DNA of 64,000 bases from Brachionus manjavacas (GCA_019054805.1 JAHQIY010000001.1:5284501-5348500), one strand, 5' to 3'; positions 25,301 through 36,277 are shown, counted from the first letter of the stretch. Numbers and translations: made by a program. The notes: a model not told the origin generated them from the sequence alone.

Positions 25301-26014
25301 AAAAATGTTAGATTGGAAAATTCTAGTCAAATTTTTCAAACAAAACAACTTTCTTTTATTTTTGTTTTTAATTTACTAAAAAAAATTAAAAGTCTCAATT
25401 AAAGTTGTTAATCCAAGTTAGCAACGAATTTACTAAAAAATAGTTCAAATTAAATGCATAGAACAAGCGCTTTATTTAAATAAAGAAATAGGTCAAGCAA
25501 AATTAGAAAAAAAAGTTATCTAAATTACAAATATATATATATGATGGCAAATAAAGCCTAAAAAATCCAATTTTGATTCTAATCTAAACATAAAAAATCC
25601 GAATTTACTTGTATAAAATAATGAGATAATAAAAATCATATATTTCATTTTTATCTCTCTACTAAACTAGTTCAAGAATATAAAAACTCATTTAAAGAAT
25701 GTCATCAATCTTCTTTGGGAATAGATAAAGCTCTAAAAATACTTACCATTTTTTAATGGATATTGGTAATAATCATTTGGATTTGGCTTATTTGAATATG
25801 AATATGGAGAGGCTGTATAGAGCTTATTTGACGAAAGATTATTTGAGTCGGATGAAGGCCCAAATTTCAACAAACTTGAGCTTGACAAACTATTAAGCGA
25901 GCCAGTTAAGGGTTGTTGTGATAGGGACGAATTGAATTGAAGCGTATTATTTGAGTTAAATGTTGGCGTTTTACGAGAAGGCGATAGTATTTGATTTGAG
26001 CTATTAGAATGCAT
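1369..26014 (-). CDS. SACS: Sacsin-like giant co-chaperone, 8 exons, 3625 aa
   Basis: Exons in transcript order: 25747-26014, 23664-24343, 19629-20822, 17190-18306, 10069-12852, 3611-7990, 1503-1883 and 1369-1442. Every junction is GT..AG, the phases match (1,0,0,1,1,1,1) and the total is 10,878 nt. Residues 1-480 are Ser/Asn/Pro-rich and look disordered. Residues about 485-710 align with the Hsp90-like ATPase of a sacsin repeat (QGPALC at about 521, then HISDF..LSG..VAFVDP), but the N-box reads SLVHYGDNIGA. About 2,500 residues resemble the rest of sacsin repeats. A J-domain follows with HPD at residue 3332 (4032-4040), then a Gly/Ser-rich linker and a HEPN domain in the last two exons. Human sacsin is about 4,579 aa with a UBL and three ATPase repeats; here I see no UBL and one ATPase. 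The family acts in chaperone and mitochondrial/cytoskeletal quality control. The C-terminal architecture makes the family secure. The linkage of the first two exons rests on phase and composition only. Confidence 0.85.
1503..1883 (-). CDS. SACS: Sacsin exon 7: HEPN domain
   Basis: This is the penultimate exon of the sacsin-like gene. The acceptor is TATCATAG at 1884 and the donor is GTAAGT at 1502. It encodes the helical HEPN core (WFTQAKADLESA, then CYRAVEKALRAYHYFKG), which in sacsin follows the J-domain and dimerises or binds nucleotides. A 60-nt intron separates it from the terminal exon 1369-1442, which encodes about 24 residues of a final amphipathic helix and the stop. Confidence 0.85.
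1884..3610 (-). other. SACS: Sacsin intron 6, with degenerate AAGTC repeats
   Basis: A 1.7-kb AT-rich intron. At 2790-2895 many AAGTC/GACTT words sit in both orientations, as at 54270-54330 and near 44800-44830. No coding frame was found; open frames such as 2078-2284 are low-complexity A/T. Confidence 0.55.
3611..7990 (-). CDS. SACS: Sacsin exon 6: repeat-like region plus J-domain, GC-rich
   Basis: A 4,380-nt exon. The acceptor CTTTAG lies just above 7990 and the donor GTGAGT at 3610-3605. It holds sacsin-repeat-like sequence, then a J-domain with the HPD tripeptide at 4032-4040 (Hsp70-stimulating motif), then a Gly/Ser/Pro-rich tail before HEPN. The exon is strikingly GC-rich for this locus: bases 5101-5160 count 39 G/C of 60. 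This produces long spurious antisense and frame-shifted ORFs, which I do not annotate. Confidence 0.88.
8309..9274 (+). mobile_element. Jockey/CR1-like LINE 3' part, antisense in sacsin intron 5
   Basis: The frames contain SKAFDKVWHDGL, GVPQGSVISP (RT motif B region), then KVKFLGITLDSKLTF and LIGSILDYAFPYLN, all typical of a LINE reverse transcriptase and its C-terminal part. Frames are broken by stops and shifts. The element ends with a T-rich 3' UTR and the tail TTCTGAAGGAGAATTAGCTCG... followed by AAATAAATAAATT (9234-9274). Related tails occur at 13801, 38396 and 63515 (reverse). Confidence 0.85.
9280..9850 (-). mobile_element. Unidentified repeat with inverted AATATAGAAA-type flanks and ORF fragment
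   Basis: A minus-strand frame at 9420-9626 encodes a hydrophilic 70-residue stretch (LTVGKIIDLFKQEQSYIESN) that is not part of the sacsin reading chain. On the left flank GTAGAATAAAAAAAAATATA-type units repeat (about 9306 and 9367). On the right flank the same words appear in reverse complement (9715-9845). The layout suggests a small inverted-repeat transposon or a nested LINE ORF1 piece. I cannot name the family. Confidence 0.35.
10069..12852 (-). CDS. SACS: Sacsin exon 5: repeat-like region
   Basis: A 2,784-nt exon. The acceptor AAAAG at 12853 gives phase continuity with exon 4 (C+GT = Arg). The donor is AAAAAAA|GTAAAT at 10069. The opening residues (LTQLQMIPDSELSELISVP) and the following WLETLWKYLNENF resemble the start of a sacsin repeat segment. 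No second ATPase N-box is visible. Immediately beyond the donor the minus strand is a T-rich tract (10021-10060 is nearly all A on plus), which might affect splicing. Confidence 0.85.
13421..13661. repeat. Foldback element of about 240 bp
   Basis: TATTCTGTCCTT at 13421-13432 is the reverse complement of AAGGACAGAATA at 13650-13661. Further in, TGTGTCCTTT and AAGGACACA pair at offset positions, and TACTTAG/CTAAGTA words add to the symmetry. This looks like a small non-autonomous element in sacsin intron 4. Confidence 0.5.
13801..13846 (+). mobile_element. Isolated LINE 3' tail
   Basis: Bases TTTAATCTGAAGGAGCTTTA and the following GGCACAGATTTA resemble the 3' tail of the LINE at 9234-9274 and are preceded by the same kind of T-rich 3' UTR. 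It is probably a heavily 5'-truncated copy. Confidence 0.45.
13985..14172 (-). mobile_element. Candidate tRNA-derived SINE
   Basis: On the minus strand, TAGTCAAATGA (14168-14158) resembles a pol III A box. About 35 nt on, GGGTCGAATCT (14124-14114) resembles a B box (GGTTCGANTCC), as in tRNA-headed SINEs. The body downstream (GAGGCCCTTTT...CAACAGGACAA) has a second copy on the plus strand at 19115-19198. No functional tRNA fold is claimed. Confidence 0.5.
14790..15056 (+). mobile_element. LINE reverse-transcriptase fragment
   Basis: An 86-codon open frame contains VFLGNKKVPPLKDSFSYL, matching the post-catalytic RT segment in which a target name and 'FKYLG..F' follow the active site. It lacks the other RT motifs. 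It lies antisense in sacsin intron 4. Confidence 0.5.
15610..15700 (+). mobile_element. Putative retroelement 3' end with (AAAT)n tail
   Basis: A GC-rich island (CTGCCTGGGGCCTCGGCCC, near 15656) is followed by A/T and then AAATAAATAAATAAATT. This resembles other retroelement tails here but is too short to classify. A 20+ base poly-T run lies just before it (about 15518-15540). Confidence 0.3.
19115..19198 (+). mobile_element. SINE body fragment, second copy
   Basis: AGGAGCCCTTTTGACTTGTG ... CAACAGGACAA (19144-19188) aligns with the minus-strand body at 14072-14034. The tRNA-like head is not visible here. It lies in sacsin intron 3 (18307-19628), which is otherwise featureless. Confidence 0.45.
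21440..22012 (+). mobile_element. LINE 3' end with (CTA)n tail, in sacsin intron 2
   Basis: The frames read EFAVPVWSPFLKSDCENLE, then ERRKRGDLIQLYKF, and after a frameshift at about 21835 NIWNSLPNQLVEAPNVNSFK. This is the standard C-terminus of CR1/Jockey-type ORF2. The element ends in CTACTACTACTA (21996-22007). The 45.4-kb copy has the same kind of tail. Confidence 0.85.
22195..22880 (+). mobile_element. Second LINE 3' fragment in sacsin intron 2
   Basis: It contains KWSNAW, then LLNTSNCEKDLGIFIQSELKWDAQVK, RRLRGDLIQMCKI and a final WNKLPEET-like stretch. This is the same class of ORF2 C-terminus as the preceding copy, but its target-name segment is separated by stops and its middle appears deleted. 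No (CTA)n tail is visible. Confidence 0.8.
24344..25746 (-). other. SACS: Sacsin intron 1
   Basis: AT-rich intron of 1.4 kb. Donor ATG|GTAAGT at 25746, acceptor TTGTTAAG at 24344, phase 1 (G+AC = Asp). Nothing else is recognisable. Confidence 0.55.
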
Positions 26015-28231
26015 TAAAATAAACTTTGATAAAGAAATAAACTAAAATTTTGATTTTAAAACATTGATTTTAAGCTAATGGTTATAAAAATCTAAACAAA
26101 AAATAGAGTACCTTGAGATTAAGTTCGAAATGATTTTAGAATAATAAAATTTTTTAAAACACTTTATTCAAAAAAAATTCAATTTATTATTTTTTTTATT
26201 TTCTATGTATACAAATTTTCTTGATCGCATAAATTCACGATAAAACAAAAAAATTTATCAGAAAAAAAGATAATAAACAAAACGAAATTTTCTAACCTAC
26301 TGACAATATGCATTATGTAATCATTTCAAATTTAATCAAATTAATTTTTTCTAATTTAAGTGAAACAAATCAAAAAATATATATACTGAAAATTTTATTG
26401 TAAACCTTATTTTTGGCGAGATTGACTCGAAAATTGTAAAAAAAAAAAATTGACTAAAGTTATTTAAATTATAAAATTCCAATAAAATTAAAAACTCAAA
26501 TAATTCCTGATTAATTATTAATTCAATTTTTAGATTTGTGGCGAATCGATCATTTATTAATATCTTTAGCCTTAAGAGAAAACAAATGAATTTTTCTGAC
26601 TAGACACAATCTAGAGTTGACCAATATTCGAGAGATATACTGAAAACTCAAGTATTTGAAATAAAAAGTAAGGTTTTTGTTTTGAAAAGGCCACGTTTAA
26701 ATTAAAAAAAATTAGCTTCATCTTTATGTAAACTTAATATAAGTGTTCTTGGTTTAAACAAAATCCGAAGAAGTGTGTCGAAGTAGTTTTATCGCTAAGA
26801 AAAAAAATAAATACAAATTAAAAGCAAAATAAAGTTTTTTCATTTTTCAACGAATTAAAATAATTTGGAATTTGACTATTCTATTTTGCCTAGGTTTTAG
26901 CCCGCGCAAGATTCGATCGAATCCTTTGTAAAAATAAAATAATATCCACTCACAGCAAAATAAAACTCTATTTTTTAAATATAGCTTCATATTGTTAACA
27001 AACGGTAAAAATTACTAAATCTAAATTTTTTAAAATTTGAACAAAATACATTTTAATTACTGAAAAAATTTAAAATTGTATTTTGTTTTATTGTCACAAG
27101 CGTTTAAATTATTATTACTAGAATTTAATTAAAGTTTTAATTATTTGTCTTGACCATATTCCTCATGGTCCTTTTCTTCTATAATTTATTCTGTTTATTT
27201 AATAATTTATTCAAAGTTCTCCATACTATTAAGTTACCGTAGTTTCAATATACTAGTAGTCATCATAACAATTCTATTAAGTAATAAGTTTAACCTATGA
27301 ATTACTTTTTATAAACTTTTTATAACTGAAAATTTGTACAATAATTATACATAATACTATAATAATATGAAACAAAGTAGCGTCTTTTATAGTATTATTT
27401 TCAAAAAAATTGAATTATATATTAAAATTTAATTTATTCGTATCTCAAATGATTCACTTGAATTTCATTCTTAGGTAAGTCGCGTTTCTGTTTTGCTAAG
27501 AGCATATCATAGGCCTAGTTCGAGTGCTGTTTGTAGACAAATTTTAGAAAATTCAAATTTATCTGGTCATGATTATGATTGAAATACATTAATTACTCTT
27601 CAAAAATATCAACATCTGAATAGATCAAAAATTTTTATTCGAAATAATAAAGACTAAAATGAATTCAAAAATATGTTTGGTTCAAATTATGAATATAAAA
27701 ATTAAAATTTTGAAAGTAAACTTCAAAATCTTTTAAATTAAAACATTAATATTCAAATTAGTTTTTGATATTTCTAGTTAATTTAAATATTGAGTCTGTT
27801 TTATTTTAATTTTTAATCTGATCACAAAACTTTCTTGTTATTTAATTTCCTAAAAAAAATTATTTTGGTCAGAAAATTCAAAAAATTAAAAAATGATAAG
27901 AGCTAGAATATTTTAAAGCTTTTTTGAGAGTCTCAAATCTGGTCAATATTTTAAAATTAGAGAATATAATGACCCAAATAATGAATTCATTTTTTAAAAA
28001 TTATTAAACAAAGATTTTGATTGCATAGAACTATCATTTCACGGTCTATTTAGCCATTTCTTAAGAACAGATCAAACTTTTATGTTCATGCTTAGAAAAT
28101 GTTCTTGAAAAAATTGAATTTGACAAATTATTGATAAATTAGAAGAAAATTGATTCAATTGAATATTAGAATTGATTTTTTAAAAGTTTATTCATATTAA
28201 ATAGAATTTAAATTATTTGATCTGTTAAAAA
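26015..28231. other. Intergenic DNA between sacsin and HINT
   Basis: Very AT-rich. The sacsin promoter should lie just above 26014, but no core element stands out. A plus-strand stretch at 27490-27580 (SVLLRAYHRPSSSAVCRQIL) looks coding but meets a stop. It may be a transposon relic. Confidence 0.4.
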
Positions 28232-28758
<527 letters not shown>

Positions 28759-28984
28759 TTATTGAAGACTTGTATACAATTTATGACCAAGATAAAAATA
28801 AAATTAAACATTTTTTTTCATAAAATTTAAAAATTTAATTTTTATTTGAATTCATCAAATTTTTGTCTGCATTGAATTTATTTTAAAATTTTTTGAACAT
28901 CAAAATTGAAAAAAATAAATTACGATACTAATTTTTTAATATCAAATCAGCTAGTAATATTCACTAAACAGACACATTTAAGCG

Positions 28985-29300
28985 TTAATTTTACTCATTT
29001 AATTATTATTATTATTATTTATCTGCAACGCTTGAAACTTTAGCCTAGCACAAACGTTCTTCGCCATGGCTGATGTTTCTGACTATTTGAAAATTCGTAG
29101 TATTTGTTCTTAAAGTTGACAGAATCGGCTATTTTGATATTTTTCCGGTAGTTCGTTCCAAATTGTCTGTAGTATGTAGAAATTATTAAATCTCTTCTGT
29201 AGAGCCAGCTGGTTTTGAGCAATTTTAGTTTGGACTGTGGTTGAACAAATGGAACCCGTCTACATTATTAAAATTTCTGCAAATTTTAAGTATAGGATTA
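28985..29300 (-). mobile_element. LINE 3' end fragment with (AAT)n tail
   Basis: The minus strand reads RFNNFYILQTIWNELPEKYQ, the 'F..R....WN.LPE' signature near the end of non-LTR ORF2, then stops and a GATAAATAATAATAATAAT tail (about 29020-28990). Confidence 0.6.
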
Positions 29301-30179
29301 AATCACCCCTTTTTCATTGATGATTGATGCGAGTTTTGTGGTCTTCCTTTGGACATTAATAAAAATAATAATATATATAAGCTACAGCAAGACTTGCTTA
29401 CGCAGGTGGCGTACTAGGAGATCACCTATGGTAGCTATTTGCACATAACACATAGAAAAATACTGAAAAGAGAAATACTGTTTGAATTTAGGTCAAAATA
29501 AGAGCTAAGATTACAGATATAAAAAGCTGTAAAAGAAATTTTTATAAATTAATTATTTATATTAATTTATTATTATTGATTTTTTGATTTGCTTAATTTC
29601 TATTTTACTTTTTTAATGAAATGGAATTATTTTTTTGAACATATATTGAAACCTGAATAAATAAAAAATTTAAAAAGACAATTTAATATGCAATTTAGTT
29701 GAATAAAATTTTGAATACCATTTAAATTTGATTCATTTTTACTTTTGAAATTAAATTCGAAAACTGCCTGTTTTTAAATTGAAATTCGAACTATATTTAA
29801 ATTTGAAAAGCAATTTTTTTAATTTTTTGTTGATCTAAATTGTTATTTAAAAATGATTTGATTTAAGTATCGCTTGTATTTCAAAAAAAATTAAATCGAT
29901 GAATTTACAAAAAAAATTTATTTAATATTAGCAATCATGTCTGCTCGAGGAACAGGTCGAAGAAACCAAAGCTTTCAAGAAGTTTATACTTCTCGGGTCT
30001 TAAATTGAATTTAATGATATTTCTGTCATGTGATTGTCAAAACGCTGACATCTTTTCTCTTTCTCTCTTTCTAAGGCTAATAGAAATGGGTTCAGACACG
30101 AATATATTAGCCAAAATACCTATTTTTCTTAAAATTAACCGGAAAATATTCTTGAAAATACTCAAACAATGTCTTTAAT

Positions 30180-30675
30180 TCCTTAATGTGCATCTGATAG
30201 CACTGTCTGGATTATCGTTTCTGAATTTGCTCAGTTCTGCTGAACCTTTGGCGATAATGTCGTAAATCTTAGTCAAGCCAACCATATAATCTAGCGCAAA
30301 GTTTTTTGGGCAGTACCCATTCTTGTTCTAAGTGATGATCTCCTCCCGCTGAACAAAGTTAAGAACAACCTTCATGCGTTTTGCAATCGTAGTATCAATA
30401 ACTTTTTTACTAGCGTTCTTGCGAGTCTTAGGGACTTGATACATAGGTTTTGTCATTTTTAATGCGAATAACAGAATGACTCACATCGTTTATGTCTATA
30501 TATTAAGGTTTAACAGGAAGTAATACGGAAGTAATGCTGTTCTAATTAGCTCAAAGCCTAAAAAGTAGGAAGCGAAAAAGCTCAAAGTAAAAAATCAAAA
30601 ACTTTTGGTCCGAAAACTGATTCCGGATAATCGGGCATTCCGGATAAAAAAATTCGGATAATCGGTTATTGACTG
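30180..30675 (-). mobile_element. pogo/Tigger-like element: 5' TIR and transposase N-terminus
   Basis: The minus-strand end begins CAGTCAATAACCGATTATCC at 30675, flanked by TA, as in pogo/Tigger TIRs. An ATG at 30456 opens a frame with RMKVVLNFVQREEII, then NGYCPKNFALDYMVGLTKIY, matching the psq/CENP-B-type DNA-binding domain. It is broken by a stop at 30328-30330. The DDE domain is missing, so the copy is dead. Confidence 0.75.
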
Positions 30676-30839
30676 TATAATGATTTTCATACATATATTT
30701 TGGACAAACAAAAAATGATTAAATATAAAGTATGATAGCCATACACAAATTTTTAATACACGGATTGTATTTTTAAATTTATTAATCAATTCAAAAACTC
30801 AATTTGAATTCCTAAATTCAAAGTCGAATATAATAAAAA

Positions 30840-31650
30840 TTTCTGATGCGAACAAACGGAGAACCACAAGGCTGTTGCTTATTTCGAACACTATTTTTAG
30901 TATACTTTAGCGATATTGTTAAATCAATACCAAAAAATACACAGGGCGCCCTAGTTGCAGACGATTTATGTATTTGGTTCACGGTCAAATGCTTAAAAGA
31001 TTTAAAAAAAGGAATCCAACAAGCCATTGATCAACTTCAAAATTTTTGCTCTAACTGGGGTTTCAAAATAAACAAGAACAAAACATGCTACTGCGTTTTT
31101 CCCACAGCTTGACTACGAGAAAGCTATCAGAGAATTTATCGATTAATCCTTAAAATTCAAAATCAAACGATTCCTCTTAACCCATTACCAATCTTTTTAG
31201 GTGTATATTCGACCCGAAACTATCTTTTCGCCCACTACTCGACTTACTTACAACAAGAATTTTGAAAAAATGTTACTTGATACGCCGTTTAAAAGCGCTA
31301 AAATTTAAGAATTCGATCCAGTTAAGTATATTAATTTTCAAGAATTTCGTCAGATCACTAACAGACTACTTTTTTTCTCTCTCTCTCTCTTGCTCAACAC
31401 AAAAAATACTAAACTCATTACAAAGAACCCAGGATAAAATGTTAAGAACAATCAAGTTTTTCCTAATAAAAACAAGGATCAGCTACATTCATTAAACTTT
31501 AAACATTCCAAAGCTAGAAAATCGATTAAATTTAACCAAAAAAAAATCCGATTATTCACAAAAAATGATAGACGTGGCACAATTCAACGAGGAAAATGAA
31601 TTAACCAACAACAAATATTCATGTTTATTTAACAGCTTATATTACTAAAA
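30840..31650 (+). mobile_element. Jockey-like LINE ORF2 3' part
   Basis: It starts with a B-motif relic (GEPQGCCL), a mutated active-site motif VADD (usual FADD) and WGFKINKNKT. After frameshifts come YLIRRLKALKFKNSIQLS, LQRTQDKMLRTIKF and LNIPKLENRLN. This order is that of a LINE RT plus C-terminus. It is frameshifted several times and carries a (CT)n run at about 31377-31390. Confidence 0.85.
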
Positions 31651-31849
31651 TAATTTTATTTTTAAATTTATTTTTTTTTATACAACCTTTTCAATTTTTT
31701 AATCGAATTTTAACTCGAATTTTATTTATTTAATTTAAATTTTATTTTTAAAAATTTAAATAATTGAATAATTTTGAGTTAATTAATTAAATATTCTTGA
31801 AAAATTGCTTGTACAATAAAATTTGAAAAAACATAAAAGATTGTTAATT

Positions 31850-32200
31850 TTTTTGAATTTTTTCTTTAAATAGGTCGAAAGGGGTTTTCCATTTTTGATT
31901 TGTGCTTTTTTGATACTGTTCTGTTTCTTTAACGATAAGTGTGTGGGTTAATTTGCTTTCCACAAATTTGTCGAATAATTTATTAACTTTAACTAATACT
32001 TTGTCTACTTTAGTTTGTCATGGATGGTGTTGATTTTGGTCCTCATTGGGAAAAAGTGAATCGTCTTCAGGATCCGATTTTGAAGCTTTTGAATTTCGTC
32101 AGAGATTTTTTGTGTTGCTACGAGCAATGGTATGAATGCGTAGTCGAAGTTTGATCGTATAAGACTTTTAAATACTTAATTACCTGATAGTATTAAGTAT
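31850..32200 (-). mobile_element. Related LINE C-terminal fragment, converging on the previous one
   Basis: The minus strand reads LIRSNFDYAFIPLLVATQKI, then LQNRILKTIHFFPMRTKINT and a KWKTPF-like end, homologous in layout to the plus-strand copy at 31370-31600. There are stops and a frameshift. The two 3' ends face each other about 200 bp apart. Confidence 0.7.
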
Positions 32201-32936
32201 TTCTGATAATGATATGAAATGGTTTTGATAAGTTAAGATTCATTAACAACAAAAAAAAATGGTTATAAATTAGTCTTTTTGCATGAGTATGCAAATTAAG
32301 AAAAAAATTATCTGGAAATAATTAAAATTCGTGGAGAAAACATACTTGTTGTGAAAGAATTTTGTTTATTAGGCTTTATAACTGATCAATATAAATCTAA
32401 AAAGAATTTTTTTTTGCTAAATTCAGTGAAAGTTCTATTTTTAAGACCTTTATTATACTATATTTTGATTATTATAATTATGGTTTATTAAAAATAAAAA
32501 ATTAAAAAAAGGAAAAACAAATTATTTTGAATTTATTTTTTAATTATAAATTCATTTTAGATAAATAGATTGTCGATGAGACTTAAGCTTTAATTAAATA
32601 AATTAAAATAAATATAACTTCTGAAATCATAAAAAATTCTGAAAAGATTTTGGCATTGATTTTTAAATGTTTTGCTTTATTTTCCAAATAGTTAAAATTA
32701 AAAAATGACTATTTTTGGTAAAAAATAAACACAAATGTACTTTTTCAAAAATTGAAAAAAAATTCAAATAAAATTTAAAAAGGGTCATTTTTAATTTTTT
32801 TTAGTGAGTATTATATAGTTCTGAAAACTTCTACTACTACTAATAATAATTCTAGAAATTATCAAGAACATTTAAAAAATCTTAAATACCAAATTAAAAT
32901 AATAAAATAACTATATGTTAAAATCTCGTAGGTACA

Positions 32937-33302
32937 ATGAGCGGTAATTACAAACGTAGAGAGGAGTATATAAAATAATTTGAAGAGAACGCAGAAGCCG
33001 CAGAATGCGCTTTAAAAATGATTATTAAAATAAAAAAGCATCTTTCAAAGTCTAAACATAATTTTGAGTCATCAATTGATAGCTTAGATTCGATTGAGAA
33101 TGAAATCTTGGGTCTAATGGTTAAACAAAAAACCATCTCCGATTATTTTAAAAAATAAAAATATTTTTTTTTAATATTTATCATTGTTATTTATACTTTT
33201 TAATTAAACAAAAACTTTAAAAAAATAATTTTTTTGTCTTATTCGGTTATAACGAACCTTTTTTGATTCCCCCAGCGACTTCGTTATAACCGTTCTTTAC
33301 TG
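32937..33302 (+). mobile_element. Tigger-like element 3' end with TIR
   Basis: The plus frame reads SGNYKRREEYIK(stop)FEENAEAAECALK and ends IENEILGLMVKQKTISDYFKK, a typical Tigger transposase C-terminus. The right end, CGTTATAACCGTTCTTTACTG, finishes at 33302 next to TA. Its TIR differs from that of the 30.2-30.7 kb copy, so this is a separate family. Confidence 0.7.
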
Positions 33303-33306
33303 TATA

Positions 33307-34000
33307 ATCAAATTTTTCATTTTTCTCTTTTCCCATTTTTATTATAAAATGTGATAAATTGATGTACAATTGCTTGAATTGTTAATGTCACATTAATACG
33401 AAATATTTAAGTTCAACATTTTTTCATCGGGGATATAACCAGATATACTAGTTGATATACTTCTATATTTATAATTTCTTTGACCATAATCAAAATATTA
33501 AACTTTTTAATATTATTAATATTTTGAATAAGCCAATTTGTTTTTCCTGTAATTGAATTGTCGTCTAAATCTACTCATTTTTTTATTTAAATAATTAGAT
33601 AAACATAATCTTCGTCTGCTTTTCTGTTTTCTTAATACTTTAATACAGTGTATTTTTTCAAAGTTTAGTTTTTTGACTTAAAAATTTACCTCGTCGAAAA
33701 TTTTCGGGATAATTTTTGCTTCGAAGTATTAAAATCTCTAAAATTATGTCGAAGAGTTAAGAATGAGTTACTCATTATTGCTACTTTGAATTTCTATCGG
33801 ATAAGGTAACAACTATATCTAGTTGAATCTTTTTCAAAATTAATATTTAATTTCAAGACCCTAAAAAAAACCTGAGCTATAAAAAATATAATTATAATTT
33901 TTAAAAGATAATAAATTATGTAAAAAGCTTTTCATTTTATTTTTTCATTTATGTACAAATATTATAAAAAATTAATTAATAAGTCCAAATTTTTTTTAAA
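33307..34000. other. Upstream region of p38 MAPK
   Basis: AT-rich; no motif could be assigned. The p38 promoter and 5' UTR are expected here. Confidence 0.4.
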
Positions 34001-35405
34001 ATGAGTCAATGGAACCAATTCGAGATTAATAATTCAATTTGGAATGTACCGCATCGTTATTCAAACTTAAATCCTCTCGGTTTCGGTGCTTATGGACTTG
34101 TTTGGTATTTTAAATAAATACAGCTCTTTTTAAAAATATTGATTAACTTTTTAAATAAAAGCTCGGCGACTGACAGTGTATCAAATCAACAAGTTGCCAT
34201 AAAAAAGCTCTCTCAACCATTTTTGACTAAGGTTCATTGCAAGCGAGCTTTAAGGGAGATCAAATTGCTAAAACATGTTAGACATGACAATATTATTCAA
34301 CTATTTGATATTTTTACGCCTGCTAGCAACAATGAAACAATGGAAGAAGTGTAATTTATCCTTTTGCCAAAATATACTTTAAATAATTAAAAATAGATAT
34401 GACAGATAATCATTTTTTTTTAGATATTTGGTCACTAATCTAATGACTTCTGATTTGCATAATGTTTTAAAAACCACAAGACTAAGTGAAGATCAAATAA
34501 AATTTTTCACATATCAAATTTTAAGAGGACTGAAGTATCTTCATTCTGCAAATATAATACATCGAGATCTGAAACCGGGAAATTTGACAGTGAATGAAGA
34601 TTGCGGTCTTAGGGTAAGTTTCATTAATTAAAATTTTTAATAGAAATATGGATGTTTTTTTTTCTAAACATAGATAATTGACTTTGGGTTGGCCAGAAGT
34701 GAAAGCGATGAAATGACAGGTTATGTTGCTACTCGTTGGTACCGAGCTCCTGAAATTATGCTAAAATGGACGGAATATGGAAAAGAAGGTAACAGAATCC
34801 AAGTTTTATTTTGTTTTATTAAAAAGTTAAAAAGTTGATGTATGGAGTGTTGGTTGTATTTTAGCTGAAATGTTTATTCAAAAAACTCTATTCCCTGGAT
34901 CCGATCGTAAATTCCACTTAAATTCCAAATAATTAATTTTATTTATTGTTGGTTTTTAGACGTAAATCAATTAAACAGAATTCTTGATGTGGTCGGCTAT
35001 CCATCCGAAGAATTTCTACAAGATGTTACACCTGAAGCTAGGCAATATTTAGAAAGAACACAGCTTCGTCAAAATAGAGCAGACTTTTATGACTACTTTC
35101 ACGAGATACCAGATCAATTAGCCATTGATTTAATTGATCAAATGCTTCAATTAGACCCACGCCGTAGAATAAATTGTCAGCAAGCGTTAAATCATCCTTA
35201 TTTGGAAGCATACCATGATGAAGATGATGAACCTGATGGAGAGTATTTTAACCAAGAATTCGAAAACCAAGATTTACAAATTTCTGAATGGAAAGGTAAA
35301 ATTTTTTGTATTAAGTTGCTAAAAAAAATTTAATATGTCCATTTTTAAGTTTTAATATTCAACGAAATTCAAAGTTTTACTCCTCCAAATTATGAGGAAG
35401 TCTAG
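34001..35405 (+). CDS. MAPK14: p38 MAP kinase, 7 exons, 353 aa
   Basis: Exons 34001-34104, 34162-34350, 34424-34613, 34674-34788, 34835-34906, 34960-35295 and 35350-35405 total 1,062 nt. All have GT..AG ends with matching phases, and introns are 46-73 nt. It is a stress-activated Ser/Thr kinase. Visible are the Gly-rich loop GFGAYG, catalytic lysine in QVAIKKL, gatekeeper Thr in [19 protein letters not shown] and the TGY dual-phosphorylation motif ([16 protein letters not shown]), which is diagnostic of p38 rather than ERK (TEY) or JNK (TPY). The C-terminus [16 protein letters not shown] matches the p38 docking extension. Length is normal (human 360). The gene symbol is by family; which p38 paralogue it corresponds to is not decided. 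An aquaglyceroporin follows on the same strand. Confidence 0.95.
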
Positions 35406-36277
35406 TTTGCTAAAATTTAGTTTGGCCCAATTTTTTTATGCTAGAATAAAATTTATTTTTTATCTAAATAAAATAATTTCTATACTTTTTATAAAATTTG
35501 GTGTTTAAAATTATGAGATAAATCTAAAACTTAAATATTACCATCTAAAAAAATTATTAAAAAATCTTTAATTTATTTTTTATGGATTTTTGAATTCAAA
35601 TATTTCTTGAATTGTTATCAAAATTGAAAATTATCTTTTCCATAAATTAAAAATGAAGTTAACTTTTTATCACATGAAAAAATAATGAGCTTAAATAGTG
35701 TTAAGTTTGCATTTTGAGATAAAATTAATTTAAATTATAAAATCTAAAAAAGTTTTTTTAATTTTAATTGATTCCATCACCAAACCTTTAATTAAAAACA
35801 CTTTGAATTATTTTCTAAAATTTTATTTAGAGTAGTCAAATCCTGAGCATTATTTTACATGTAAAATTCTCATCTAAAATTGATATTTAATAAGAATCGA
35901 ATGCATTCTAAGATACATTAAATAGTTATGATTGCCCTTAAAAGAAAATTTACAGAAATGTTAAAAATTTTTATTTGTTTTCAAAATGAAGTAAAAAGAG
36001 AAGCACTTTTTAACATTTTTTGCCATATTTCGAACTTAAAACACTCAATATTAAATATTTGTATAAAGCTTAAGAGACTTAAAATGAAAAAAAGGGTACC
36101 AACCTGCGGACATGTACCTTATTAAGATATAAATTTAAAACTTCTTTTAGTTATAAAAGGCTTAACTTCAGTCCTGTTTAACTCTTTACATTTAATTTTC
36201 AATTATGATTTACTTTTTTCTCATCATATATTTAGAACATTTTTTTATTTAAGAAACTTTACTTTGGATTGTTAAAA
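35406..36277. other. p38-aquaporin spacer
   Basis: About 870 bp of AT-rich DNA with no coding frame of note. It must hold the p38 3' end and the aquaporin promoter. No element is recognised. Confidence 0.4.

Noticed and set aside
26890-26930. ATTCGATCGAATCC near 26910 as a tRNA B box
   Set aside because: It is a palindrome with no matching A box or tRNA arms.
29938-30012. Small plus ORF MSARGTGRRNQSFQEVY
   Set aside because: Only 23 codons, no convincing donor and no continuation found. It lies beside a dead Tigger element.
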